In this document: one piece after another, positions 38,500 to 46,141 of the stretch | How positions within the stretch are numbered: position 1 is the first letter of the stretch | How the letters are laid out: the number at the start of each line of letters is the position of its first letter | Assembly: GCF_003076135.1 (NCBI RefSeq) | Contig: NZ_QDGZ01000004.1 | Location: 372,001-436,000 of the forward strand | Source of the DNA: Nocardioides gansuensis | GTDB lineage: Bacteria > Actinomycetota > Actinomycetes > Propionibacteriales > Nocardioidaceae | DNA length: 64,000 nt | Reading direction: 5' to 3' | Notes under the pieces: generated by a model | The model's input: the letters and a program-made list of their open reading frames with translations, nothing else | What the model was told of the DNA's origin: nothing | The model's database searches: none | Position numbers and translations under genes: made by a program

Positions 38500-39762
38500 A
38501 TGGACGGGCTGCTCCCCGAGCTGGAAGTCATCCGCAAGGACTTCCCGATCCTCGAGAGGACGCTGGCTGGTGGGCAGCGCCTGGTCTACCTCGACAGCGC
38601 CAACACGTCGCAGAAGCCGCAGGTCGTGATCGACACGATGGTCGACCACCTCGAGCGCCACAACGCCAACATCGCCCGCGCCATGCACCAGCTGGGTGCG
38701 GAGTCGACGGAGGCCTTCGAGGCGGCGCGCGACAAGGTTGCCGCCTTCGTCAAGGCGCCCAGCCGCGACGAGATCGTCTTCACCAAGAACGCGTCCGAGG
38801 CGCTCAACCTGGTGGCCAACACGCTGGCCTGGAAGAGCCCCTTCCAGGTCGGCGAGGGCGACGAGGTCGTCATCACCGAGATGGAGCACCACTCCAACAT
38901 CGTGCCGTGGCAGCTGCTCACCGAGCGCACGGGCGCCACGCTGCGCTGGTTCGGGCTGACAGACGACGGGCAGCTCGACCTGTCCGACATCGACCAGCTG
39001 GTCACCGAGCGCACGAAGGTCGTCTCGCTGACGTGGGTGTCCAACATGCTCGGCACCATCAACCCGGTTGCCGAGATCGCCCGGCGCGCCAAGCAGGTCG
39101 GCGCGCTCGTGGTCGTCGACGCGTCCCAGGCCGCGCCGCAGCTGCCGATCGACCTCGGCGAGCTGAGCGCCGCCGGCGTCGACGTGCTGGTCTTCACCGG
39201 TCACAAGGTCGTCGGCCCGACCGGCATCGGCGTGCTGTGGGGCCGCCGTGAGGTGCTCGAGGCGCTGCCTCCGTTCCTGGGTGGGGGCGAGATGATCGCG
39301 ACCGTCCGCATGGAGCGCTCGACGTACGCCGGGATCCCGCACAAGTTCGAGGCCGGCACCCCGCCGATCGTGGAGGCCATCGGCCTCGGCGCGGCGGTCG
39401 ACTACCTCGGCCACATCGGGATGGACGCCATCCACCGCCACGAGCAGGCGATCACGGCGTACGCCCTCAAGGGGCTTCAGTCTGTGCCCGGGCTGACCGT
39501 GCTCGGCCCGCTCGACGCGACGCAGCGCGGGGGAGCGATCTCCTTCGAGCTCGAAGGGGTGCACCCGCACGACATCGCGCAGGTGCTGGACTCGCGCGGC
39601 ATCGCGGTGCGCGCGGGCCACCACTGCGCCAAGCCGGCACACGCGAGGTACGGCGTGCAGAGCTCGACGCGGATGTCGTCCTACCTCTACACCACGCCGG
39701 CCGAGATCGACGCACTGGTGGAGGGACTTCACCACACCCGTTCCTACTTCAAGGTGGGCTGA
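38500..39762 (+). CDS. sufS: Cysteine desulfurase SufS
   Basis: 420 residues, group II desulfurase. EMEHHSNIVPWQ, VVDASQAAPQLPIDL and FTGHKVVGPTGIG with the PLP-binding Lys236, and RAGHHCAKP with the active-site Cys376. Removes sulfur from cysteine and passes it to SufU. ATG 2 nt after sufC. Confidence 0.96.
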   Translation: MDGLLPELEVIRKDFPILERTLAGGQRLVYLDSANTSQKPQVVIDTMVDHLERHNANIARAMHQLGAESTEAFEAARDKVAAFVKAPSRDEIVFTKNASEALNLVANTLAWKSPFQVGEGDEVVITEMEHHSNIVPWQLLTERTGATLRWFGLTDDGQLDLSDIDQLVTERTKVVSLTWVSNMLGTINPVAEIARRAKQVGALVVVDASQAAPQLPIDLGELSAAGVDVLVFTGHKVVGPTGIGVLWGRREVLEALPPFLGGGEMIATVRMERSTYAGIPHKFEAGTPPIVEAIGLGAAVDYLGHIGMDAIHRHEQAITAYALKGLQSVPGLTVLGPLDATQRGGAISFELEGVHPHDIAQVLDSRGIAVRAGHHCAKPAHARYGVQSSTRMSSYLYTTPAEIDALVEGLHHTRSYFKVG

Positions 39763-39767
39763 CCGTC

Positions 39768-40253
39768 GTGAGCACCGACCTCGACTCGCTCTACCAGGAG
39801 ATCATCCTGGATCACTACAAGAACCCCCACCACGCAGGGCTGCGTGCCCCCTTCGAGGCGGAGGTGCACCACGTCAACCCCACGTGTGGCGACGAGGTGA
39901 CCCTGCGGGTGCACCTCGACGACGGCCCGGACGGGCGCCCTGTCGTGGTGGACGTGTCCTACGACGCGCTCGGCTGCTCCATCTCGCAGGCCTCGGCCTC
40001 CGTGCTCACCGACCTGGTGATCGGCCGGCCGGTCGAGGAGGCGATGCAGACGCACGAGGTCTTCCTCGAGCTGATGCAGGGCAAGGGCCAGGTCGAGCCC
40101 GACGAGGACGTCCTCGAGGACGGCATCGCCTTCGCGGGCGTCGCGAAGTTCCCGGCGCGCGTGAAGTGCGCACTACTGTCGTGGATGGCATGGAAGGACG
40201 CCACCGCGCAGGCTCTCCAGTCAGACCCGGCGCTCCAGGAGGAGAAGTCATGA
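39768..40253 (+). CDS. sufU: SufU sulfur acceptor / scaffold protein
   Basis: 161 residues. SLYQEIILDHYKNPHH at the N-terminus and cysteines at 40 (NPTCGDE), 70 (LGCSISQAS) and 134 (VKCALLSW), the zinc/sulfur-binding set of SufU with its family insertion. Accepts persulfide sulfur from SufS. GTG start 5 nt after sufS; the stop overlaps the next ATG. Confidence 0.95.
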   Translation: MSTDLDSLYQEIILDHYKNPHHAGLRAPFEAEVHHVNPTCGDEVTLRVHLDDGPDGRPVVVDVSYDALGCSISQASASVLTDLVIGRPVEEAMQTHEVFLELMQGKGQVEPDEDVLEDGIAFAGVAKFPARVKCALLSWMAWKDATAQALQSDPALQEEKS

Positions 40254-40660
40254 CCGCCGCACAGGCACCCGATGGCCAGGCACCCAGCAGCACGGCATCC
40301 GACCGCCATGACGACCTGCCCGAGGTCCTCGAGGCGACGGGCGGTACGTCCACGCTGACCGTCGAGGACGTCACCGAGGCGATGAAGGACGTCGTCGACC
40401 CGGAGCTCGGGATCAACGTCGTCGACCTCGGTCTCGTCTACGACGTGCACATCGAGGAGGGCAGCAACGTCGTCCTCGACATGACGCTCACGTCCGCGGC
40501 CTGCCCGCTGACCGACGTCATCACCGACCAGACCAACAGCGCCCTCGAGGGCCTGGCCAGCGACGTCGCGATCAACTGGGTCTGGATGCCACCGTGGGGC
40601 CCCGACAAGATCACCGAGGACGGCCGGGAGCAGCTGCGCGCGCTCGGCTTCAACGTCTGA
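40250..40660 (+). CDS. sufT: SufT-like metal-sulfur cluster protein (DUF59)
   Basis: 136 residues. VTEAMKDVVDPELGINVVDLGLVYDVHIEEG and MTLTSAACPLTDVI are the DUF59/PaaD-like core with its conserved Cys. It is thought to help maturation of Fe-S proteins under high demand. AGGAGGAG at 40237-40244 precedes the ATG. Last gene of the suf operon, followed by a GC hairpin. Confidence 0.92.
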   Translation: MTAAQAPDGQAPSSTASDRHDDLPEVLEATGGTSTLTVEDVTEAMKDVVDPELGINVVDLGLVYDVHIEEGSNVVLDMTLTSAACPLTDVITDQTNSALEGLASDVAINWVWMPPWGPDKITEDGREQLRALGFNV

Positions 40661-40714
40661 GGCGCGAGGCTCGACGAAGTCGAGGCTCGCGACCCGAAGA
40701 GGTCGAGCGAGCCC

Positions 40715-40738
40715 CGCGGGCGAGCTTGCGAGCCCGCG
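40715..40738 (+). terminator. Hairpin after the suf operon
   Basis: CGCGGGC (40715-40721) and GCCCGCG (40732-40738) pair perfectly around a 10-nt loop, 54 nt after the sufT stop; the region has several further Arg/GTCGAG-like short inverted words. Confidence 0.45.
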
Positions 40739-40742
40739 ACCG

Positions 40743-40784
40743 GCGGGTCGAGACCCGGGGCGAGCGGGTCGAGACCTGGGGCGG
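40743..40784 (+). repeat. 21-bp tandem duplicate with GTCGAGAC core
   Basis: Two adjacent 21-bp copies (40743-40763 and 40764-40784) share GCGGGTCGAGACC and differ at two positions. The GTCGAGAC word is the reverse complement of the GTCTCGAC core in the sufR tail repeat, so both may belong to one dispersed family. Confidence 0.7.
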
Positions 40785-40787
40785 GGC

Positions 40788-40793
40788 TACGCT
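40788..40793 (+). promoter_or_regulatory. -10 box TACGCT, probable leaderless promoter
   Basis: TACGCT ends 6 nt before the ATG of the ASCH-like gene. Its position right after the 21-bp duplicate means the repeat may sit in the promoter. Confidence 0.4.
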
Positions 40794-40799
40794 CGGTCC

Positions 40800-41186
40800 A
40801 TGACTGAGCCAGGCCCCGACGCCGTACCCGAGCCCGACCACCCCGAGGTCCGCGCGTTCTGGGACCTGGCCCGCTTCCACGCGAAGCTGAACGCCGCGCC
40901 CACCTACTTCGGCCCGACGACGCTGGAGTCGGTGCCGCCGCCGGCGTGGTCCTTCGGGGAGACGGCCGAAGAGGCGGACTCGTTCCTGTTCGCGATCCTG
41001 CGCGACGAGGTCGGCGAGACTTCCGCCCCGCTGGAGGACTACGGCGACGAGCTCCCCGTCGAAGGCGTGCTGAGCATCCTCTGCGACGGCGCGGGCCAGC
41101 CGCGTGCGCTGCTGGAGACGACCGGGGTGGGCATCTCCAACGGCGTGGTGACGGAGTGGCTGCGGGTGGTCTACGCGGGCGACTGA
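40800..41186 (+). CDS. ASCH-domain-like protein, possibly shortened
   Basis: 128 residues. PEVRAFWDLARFHAKL, WSFGETAEEADSFLFAILRDEVGETSA, ELPVEGVLSILCDGAGQPRALLETTGV follow the order of ASCH proteins, a PUA-related RNA-binding fold. The usual C-terminal third (acidic segment, YWR..H..FF) is missing and replaced by GVVTEWLRVVYAGD, so the gene may be truncated. ASCH proteins are implicated in RNA modification or nucleoside hydrolysis. Function here unknown. Tail-to-tail with the next gene, 14 nt apart. Confidence 0.55.
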   Translation: MTEPGPDAVPEPDHPEVRAFWDLARFHAKLNAAPTYFGPTTLESVPPPAWSFGETAEEADSFLFAILRDEVGETSAPLEDYGDELPVEGVLSILCDGAGQPRALLETTGVGISNGVVTEWLRVVYAGD

Positions 41187-41200
41187 GCTCCCGTGCCCGC

Positions 41201-42094
41201 TCAGCCCGGCGTTCCGTCGTACGCCGGGAGGGCCGGCTGCCAGTCGGTGAGCGGGATGGCCGGCCTGATCTCGTCGTTGGTGTCGTCGGGCCAGACTCCG
41301 GTGCCGACGTAGGTCTTGCCGGCGAGCATCACCGCGGCCGCGTAGGTGAACGGGGCTGAGCCCAGGCCGATGGCCTCGCGTCCCCGCTCGTCCGAAGCCC
41401 GGAACCCCAGGCTGCCCTCGCTGTAGCACCGTCGGTTGTCGCCCTTCACCGGGATGGTGACAGAGCCGCCCTCGGCGGACGTGACCGTGATCTGCGCAGT
41501 CGCGCCGGGGTAGTGGCGGTCGAGGTCGGACAGCCCGAGCTCCACGCCGTAGCTGTCGAGCTCGCCGTCGTGGTCGGCGAGCACGGCTGCCTGGCCGGTG
41601 GCCTGCTCGGGGTAGGTGCCCTCGACCGGGGTCTTCCAGTGCACTGTTGTGACCGCGTCGCCTGCCGGTCCCCGGCCGAAGATGTCGACGTCCCAGTCGC
41701 CGGCGGGCCCGGCGGGGTGGATGCGGAAGGTGCGCTCGCCTGTCTTCTCGGCCTCGACCTGGACTTCGCGCGCGCAGGTGTATCCCTCCGTGCCGCGGGT
41801 GCCGTGCTCGCGGAAGGTGACCGAGTCGAAGTCCCAGCCCGCGTGGTCGAACTCGAACGTCAGGACGTCGGGGCTGCCGACCTTCGGCGGATGATCGCTC
41901 GGAGCCCCGTCGGCACAGAACCCCTCGTCGCAGTAGGTCCAGGCGTCGACCTGGAGGACCGTGCCCTTCTCGGTCTGGACGTGGAACACCGGCGGGTCCT
42001 CCGCCGCCTGCTGGCCGATCGGGAAGCCGGCCGTGCCACAGCCGGCGAGCGCCAGGGCCACGAGGAGGCCCAGGGGAGTGCGCGTGATCGCCAT
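41201..42094 (-). CDS. Predicted lipoprotein of unknown function
   Basis: 297 residues. The ATG at 42094 gives a short signal LGLLVALALAGC whose Cys is a lipobox (LAGC), so it should be anchored to the outer face of the membrane. The mature part is beta-rich with two cysteine pairs (YCDEGFC, and single Cys at TCAREV and RRCYSEG). I recognise no family. An upstream in-frame extension without signal character is rejected. No operon partner. Confidence 0.65.
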   Translation of the reverse strand: MAITRTPLGLLVALALAGCGTAGFPIGQQAAEDPPVFHVQTEKGTVLQVDAWTYCDEGFCADGAPSDHPPKVGSPDVLTFEFDHAGWDFDSVTFREHGTRGTEGYTCAREVQVEAEKTGERTFRIHPAGPAGDWDVDIFGRGPAGDAVTTVHWKTPVEGTYPEQATGQAAVLADHDGELDSYGVELGLSDLDRHYPGATAQITVTSAEGGSVTIPVKGDNRRCYSEGSLGFRASDERGREAIGLGSAPFTYAAAVMLAGKTYVGTGVWPDDTNDEIRPAIPLTDWQPALPAYDGTPG

Positions 42095-42209
42095 GTCAGT
42101 GGGACGGCGTGGTGGGCCCGCGCGTTCCGCCGGTCGTCGAGCCGGTCGTGGACGACCTCCGGCGCTCGTCGGCATGACGGGGAGCCTTCGGGCATGGGAG
42201 GGTCAGCCC

Positions 42210-42755
42210 ATGGCGGACCGGACGACCTACCTCCTCGTCGACGGCGAGAACATCGATGCCACCCTGGGCAACTCGATCCTGGGGCGACGACCGCGCCCAG
42301 ATGAGCGGCCGCGGTGGGACCGGCTGCTGGAGTACACCGAGCGGTCCTTCGACCAGCCCGTCACCGGGCTGTTCTTCCTGGCAGTGGGAAGTGAGCTGCC
42401 GGCCACGTTCGTCCAGGCCCTGCTGGCGATCGGCTACCGGCCGGTGCCGCTGTCGGGCGAGGGCAAGGTCGTCGACATCGCGATCCAGCGCACCGCCGAG
42501 GCGCTCCTCGACCGCCAGGCCGACGTCGTCCTCGCCAGCCACGACGGCGACTTCCTGCCGCAGGTCCGGGCGCTCTGCGACGGCACGCGTGAGGTCGGCG
42601 TGGTCGGCTTCGGCGAGTTCGTGAACGCGGCCTTCCGGGAGGTCCCGGGGCTCAGGATCGTCGACCTGGAGTACGACGTCGAGGCGTTCAACTCGCGCCT
42701 GCCACGCGTGCGCGTCATCCCGATCGACCAGTTCGACCCGCTCGACTTCCTCTGA
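42210..42755 (+). CDS. NYN-domain (PIN-like) ribonuclease
   Basis: 181 residues. YLLVDGENIDATLG, KVVDIAIQRTAEAL and VVLASHDGDFLPQVRALC carry the conserved aspartates of NYN/LabA-type nucleases, which fold like PIN domains and are expected to cleave RNA with divalent metal. GGGAGGG at 42196-42202 is a good ribosome binding site for the ATG at 42210. It may act in RNA turnover or as a stand-alone toxin-like nuclease; no antitoxin is adjacent. Confidence 0.75.
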   Translation: MADRTTYLLVDGENIDATLGNSILGRRPRPDERPRWDRLLEYTERSFDQPVTGLFFLAVGSELPATFVQALLAIGYRPVPLSGEGKVVDIAIQRTAEALLDRQADVVLASHDGDFLPQVRALCDGTREVGVVGFGEFVNAAFREVPGLRIVDLEYDVEAFNSRLPRVRVIPIDQFDPLDFL

Positions 42756-42766
42756 CGTACGCCGGT

Positions 42767-42957
42767 CCTCAGGGCACGCCACCGACGCCGTCGTCGACAG
42801 CCCAGACGAGGAACCCGTGCAGGTCCTTGCCGCGTAGCGCCGTGTCGGCGTACGACGTCGGCTGCCCGGTCTGCTCCCGGCGTGGGCCTTGGCCACCGTC
42901 GGGAAAGTCTCTTCGAAAATGTTGCCCGCAGCCCACTCGCTGAGCGTGAATCCCTGC
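42767..42957 (-). pseudogene. C-terminal gene remnant with a frameshift
   Basis: On the minus strand the segment from about 42957 reads RQGFTLSEWAAGNIFEETF and continues to AKAHAG near 42880. Another frame then continues as EQTGQPTSYADTALRGKDL and on to GVGGVP before a stop at 42767. Adding one G to the GGG run at about 42879 joins them into one plausible C-terminus of about 63 residues. There is no start codon. It looks like the end of an unrecognised gene cut off by the DUF222 gene or its promoter. Confidence 0.45.
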
Positions 42958-42979
42958 CTTGAGTGTCGGTGGTCGCCTC

Positions 42980-42985
42980 TAGGGT
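42980..42985 (+). promoter_or_regulatory. -10 box TAGGGT before the DUF222 gene
   Basis: TAGGGT ends 7 nt before the ATG at 42993, the leaderless pattern seen across the window. Confidence 0.45.
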
Positions 42986-42992
42986 CGAAGAC

Positions 42993-44488
42993 ATGACCAC
43001 GGCAGCGAGCTTCGGGACCAAGGCAGTGGACGAGCTGTCCGCGGCCGAGGTGCTGGCTGCGGCACGGGCTTCCCAGGCGGTGGAGCACGCCGAAGCGGCG
43101 CGTCAGCTCGAGCTCGCCGCGGCGTGGGCGGACCTGCACCCGCCGGAGTCGATCCACGACGCCGGCGAGTTCCGGCCCTGGCCGGCATGGAGCACGGCGA
43201 GCCGATCGCTGGGCCGGGCTGTCCGGAGGTCGCGGAGTTCTGCTTCGCCGAGCTCGGTGCGGTGCTCGGGATGTCCACCACCGCCGCCAAGCGGCTGGTC
43301 GGGCACGCCCTGGAGCTGCGCCACCGCCTCCCGAGGCTCTGGGCCGCCACCCACGCCGGCACGGTCCCGCCATGGCGCGCACGGCGGATCGCCGAGGCCA
43401 CCATCCACACCACACCCACGCTCACTCCGGAGTCCGCGGGCTGGGTGGACCGACAGGTCACCCCGTTCGCCGCCCGGATCGGCACCGCCCAGCTCGACCG
43501 GCTCCTGGCCAGCGCGCTCGCCCGGCAGGGCACCCCACCCGACACCGACGACCCCGAGGACCCCACCCCGGTCAAGGACACCCGGCACGTGACCCTCGAC
43601 GACGGAGGCGCACAGGTCTCTTCGTCCGGCACCATCCGCATCACCGGCGAGCTCGACCTCGCCGACGCCTACGACCTCGACCACGCGCTGAAGGAAGGCG
43701 CCGCGACCTTGAAGGCGCTGGGCTCCGACACACCGCTGGACGCCCGCCGGGCGATGGCACTCGGCGAGCTCGCCCGCCACCAACGCGCCCTCGACCTCCA
43801 CGTCCAGGACAACGGGCAGGCGAACGGCCCGGGTGCTGCCGCGCCGGACGGCGTGAAGCTCCCGGCAGCGCGCCGGCTCGATCTCCACCTGCACCTGTCC
43901 GCCAGCGCCGTCGCCTCGGGCAAGCACGCCACAGGAGCCGGGCTGGCCTGGGACTCCACGGTCTTCGTCGAGGAAGGCCAACGCCTCGCGCTGCTCCAGC
44001 ACGTCAAGGACTGGCTGGGCGACTCCCATACCGAGATCCGGGTCCTCCCGGTCATCGACCTGGCCGAGGAGATCACGATCTCCAGCTACACCCCCTCGCC
44101 TCGACTGCAGCGCCAGGTCCAGCTCCGCGACGGCACCTGCGTCTTCCCGCACTGCTCCCGGCCGGCACGACGCTGCGACCTGGATCACGTCATCCCCTAC
44201 GACCACGACGCCGCCGCCGAGGGCCGGCCGCAACCAGGACCCACCACGACCTCCAACCTGGCCTGTCTGTGCCGACGACATCATCGGCTCAAGACGCACG
44301 GCCGATGGCGACTCCTCGCGCTCGCCTCCGGAGTCTGCTTGTGGACCAGCCCGCACGGCCACCACTTCCTGCGTGACCGCACGGGCACCCGGCCACTCGA
44401 CCTCGGTCTCGACGGCGCCGTGGTTTCGAGACAGGACTCCGTCCTTCCTCAACCACCGCAACCAGCTCCCGGCCAACGCCGACGATGA
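42993..44488 (+). pseudogene. DUF222/HNH endonuclease gene, frameshifted
   Basis: Two frames together encode about 498 residues of the DUF222-HNH family common in many copies in Nocardioides-like genomes. The N-terminal 59 residues (MTTAASFGTKAVDELSAAE to HDAGEF) are in the first frame. From 43172 the second frame continues PALAGMEHGEPIAGPGC and reads to the HNH core CVFPHCSRPARRCDLDHVIPYD, LCRRHHRLKT. Restoring one C in TTCCGG at 43171-43173 (to TTCCCGG) repairs the gene. It is either a real pseudogene or a sequencing error. The last 20 codons are derived from a repeat hairpin. HNH proteins of this type are thought to nick DNA. Confidence 0.75.
44420..44456 (+). repeat. 37-bp palindromic repeat at the DUF222 3' end
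   Basis: Outer arms GTGGTT (44420-44425) and AACCAC (44451-44456) and inner arms AGGAC/GTCCT around TCC form a nested hairpin. It also carries TTTCGAGAC. It codes the atypical VVSRQDSVLPQPPQP end of the DUF222 protein. Similar palindromes are, from memory, frequent in Nocardioides genomes. Confidence 0.6.
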
Positions 44489-44500
44489 CCCCGCTCTACA

Positions 44501-44518
44501 CCCCGCCCACCGGCGGGG
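44501..44518 (+). terminator. Strong GC hairpin after the DUF222 gene
   Basis: CCCCGCC (44501-44507) pairs perfectly with GGCGGGG (44512-44518) with a 4-nt loop, 12 nt after the stop codon and upstream of the next promoter. No T-run. Confidence 0.55.
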
Positions 44519-44538
44519 CCATCGGCACGCCTGGGCGC

Positions 44539-44544
44539 TACCGT
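44539..44544 (+). promoter_or_regulatory. -10 box TACCGT, probable leaderless promoter
   Basis: TACCGT ends 7 nt before the GTG of the acVLRF1 gene, which has no Shine-Dalgarno sequence. Confidence 0.45.
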
Positions 44545-44551
44545 CCTGCAA

Positions 44552-45157
44552 GTGACGACCGTGCGGGTGCCGGCCACCCGATTCCCCCGCTGGGCCGACA
44601 ACTTCACCGAGCGACACGGCGAGACCGCCCTGAGCGTGACCGACGGCGCCCTGCGCGGCGAGGCAGTCGATGGCTCCTGGTTCGCAGCCCGCCTGCCCTT
44701 CGCCGCGGCGTACGACGGTCCCGCCGACGTTGCTGCGTTCGCGAGCTCGGCAGAGCCGCCGGCCGACTGGGGCCTGCTGCTCGTCCGCAAGGGTGGCTTC
44801 GCGATCGCCCGGATGGCGGGGGAGCGGATGGGCGAGAGCAAGGTGGGACAGCGGCACGTGCAGGGACGGACGAAGGCGGGCGGCCAGAGCCAGCAACGCT
44901 TCGCGCGGCGGCGGGACAACCAGGCACGGCAGGCGTTCGAAGCTGCCGCCGAGCATGCCGCGCGCATCCTCAGCGGCCTCGGACCGGTGGTAGCGGGCGG
45001 TGACCGGAGCGCGATCGAGGCTGTCCTCGAGGACCCCCGGCTCGGTGGTCTGGCCGTCCTCGAGCCGTGGCTGCCGGTGCCGGACCCGAGGCGGTCGACG
45101 CTGGAGGGGGCCGTGCGGGACGCGACCTCGCTGCAGGTCGACGTCGTCAACGCCTGA
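44552..45157 (+). CDS. acVLRF1-family peptidyl-tRNA hydrolase
   Basis: 201 residues of the actinobacterial Vms1-like release factor family, related to eRF1 domain 2. The segment GRTKAGGQSQQRFARRRDNQ carries the catalytic GGQ (Gly110-Gly111-Gln112), followed by a helix rich in Arg/Gln that reaches into the peptidyl-transferase centre in eRF1-like factors. FPRWADNFTERHG and RLPFAAAYDG are the N-terminal strands. Expected to release nascent chains from stalled 50S-peptidyl-tRNA complexes, in ribosome rescue. Not linked to a known RqcH gene here. GTG start at a leaderless-type promoter. Confidence 0.82.
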   Translation: MTTVRVPATRFPRWADNFTERHGETALSVTDGALRGEAVDGSWFAARLPFAAAYDGPADVAAFASSAEPPADWGLLLVRKGGFAIARMAGERMGESKVGQRHVQGRTKAGGQSQQRFARRRDNQARQAFEAAAEHAARILSGLGPVVAGGDRSAIEAVLEDPRLGGLAVLEPWLPVPDPRRSTLEGAVRDATSLQVDVVNA

Positions 45158-45190
45158 GCCGCAATCCCGGGTGGGGCGCGTCGGGTGCGC

Positions 45191-45196
45191 TAGCGT
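45191..45196 (+). promoter_or_regulatory. -10 box TAGCGT, probable leaderless promoter
   Basis: TAGCGT ends 7 nt before the ATG of the APH-like gene at 45204. Confidence 0.45.
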
Positions 45197-45203
45197 CCGC
45201 GGC

Positions 45204-46106
45204 ATGTGGCAGCCAGAGCCCGGCTGGAGGCGGCTCCCCGGGGCAGGTCCGTCGACGGCCGGCGTCTGGGTCGCCACCGAGGGTGGCCGCGAGGTGGTCG
45301 TGAAGCGACTGCTGCGACCGGAGCCCCATGAGGTGGCCGGCCTGCACGACCCGCGCGACGTGAATTACTGGCGCCGAGCCGCCGACGTGGCGCTGTCCGG
45401 CGTGGTGGCGCACAGTCCCGGTCTCCGGGAGGCGCCGGTCGTCCGGGTCGAGGAGGACGACGACGGGGTCACGGTCGTGCACGCATGGGTGCCGGAAGCC
45501 GAGACCACCGGCCTCTTCCTGGCCACCTGCCTGGGGCGCTTCGCCGCCGCCGACCTCGGCACGCAGCCGTGGCTGGCCCGCGGCCAGCTGCGCTCGCGCC
45601 TCGCCCTCGTCGACCGTCGTGGCGGCTGGCGCACCCTCTCCCGCACGCCCGCGGCCGACATCGCCGACCACCTCTGGCGCGTGCGTGACCTGTGGCTGGA
45701 GCGCTGCGACGCGCTTCCGCAGGTCCCCCAGCACGGGGACCTCGTCGCCGCCAACGTCCGCGGCCGTGACGGGGACGACGCGGTCGCGATCGACTGGGCC
45801 CACCTCGGCACCGGCCCGGTGGGGGCCGACGTCGGCTACCTCTCGCTCTCCACTCGCGAGGGCTTCGAGCCGCTCCTCGACGCCTACCTCTCGGCCCTGC
45901 CTCCTGGTCTCGGCACGGCCGAGGAGGCGGCGCTCGGCGCCCGCGTCACGGCCGTCTACACGGCGCTCACCCGCGCGGACTGGGCGCTCGCCCTCGTCGC
46001 CGAGGGCGAGGGCGCGCTGGCCGGCAAGTTCAAGCACCCCAGCGTCGCGCCGTACCTCCGGGCGCTGCAGGCACAGGTCACCCAGATCGAGGCCCTGCTC
46101 GGCTGA
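45204..46106 (+). CDS. APH-family phosphotransferase
   Basis: 300 residues. VPQHGDLVAANV is the catalytic HGDxxxxN with His177, and VAIDWAHLGTGPVGADVGYL contains the metal-binding Asp197. N-terminal REVVVKRLLRP is the ATP-binding strand. Substrate unknown; members phosphorylate aminoglycosides, macrolides, sugars or choline. Stand-alone gene with its own promoter. A bidirectional terminator-like hairpin separates it from the convergent metallopeptidase. Confidence 0.7.
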   Translation: MWQPEPGWRRLPGAGPSTAGVWVATEGGREVVVKRLLRPEPHEVAGLHDPRDVNYWRRAADVALSGVVAHSPGLREAPVVRVEEDDDGVTVVHAWVPEAETTGLFLATCLGRFAAADLGTQPWLARGQLRSRLALVDRRGGWRTLSRTPAADIADHLWRVRDLWLERCDALPQVPQHGDLVAANVRGRDGDDAVAIDWAHLGTGPVGADVGYLSLSTREGFEPLLDAYLSALPPGLGTAEEAALGARVTAVYTALTRADWALALVAEGEGALAGKFKHPSVAPYLRALQAQVTQIEALLG

Positions 46107-46126
46107 CGAGAGTCAGGACCCGAGCA

Positions 46127-46140
46127 CCCGGCTGACCGGG
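46127..46140. terminator. Bidirectional terminator-like hairpin
   Basis: CCCGG-CTGA-CCGGG is a perfect 5-bp GC stem with a 4-nt loop in the 35-bp gap between two convergent genes. Confidence 0.4.
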
Positions 46141-46141
46141 C

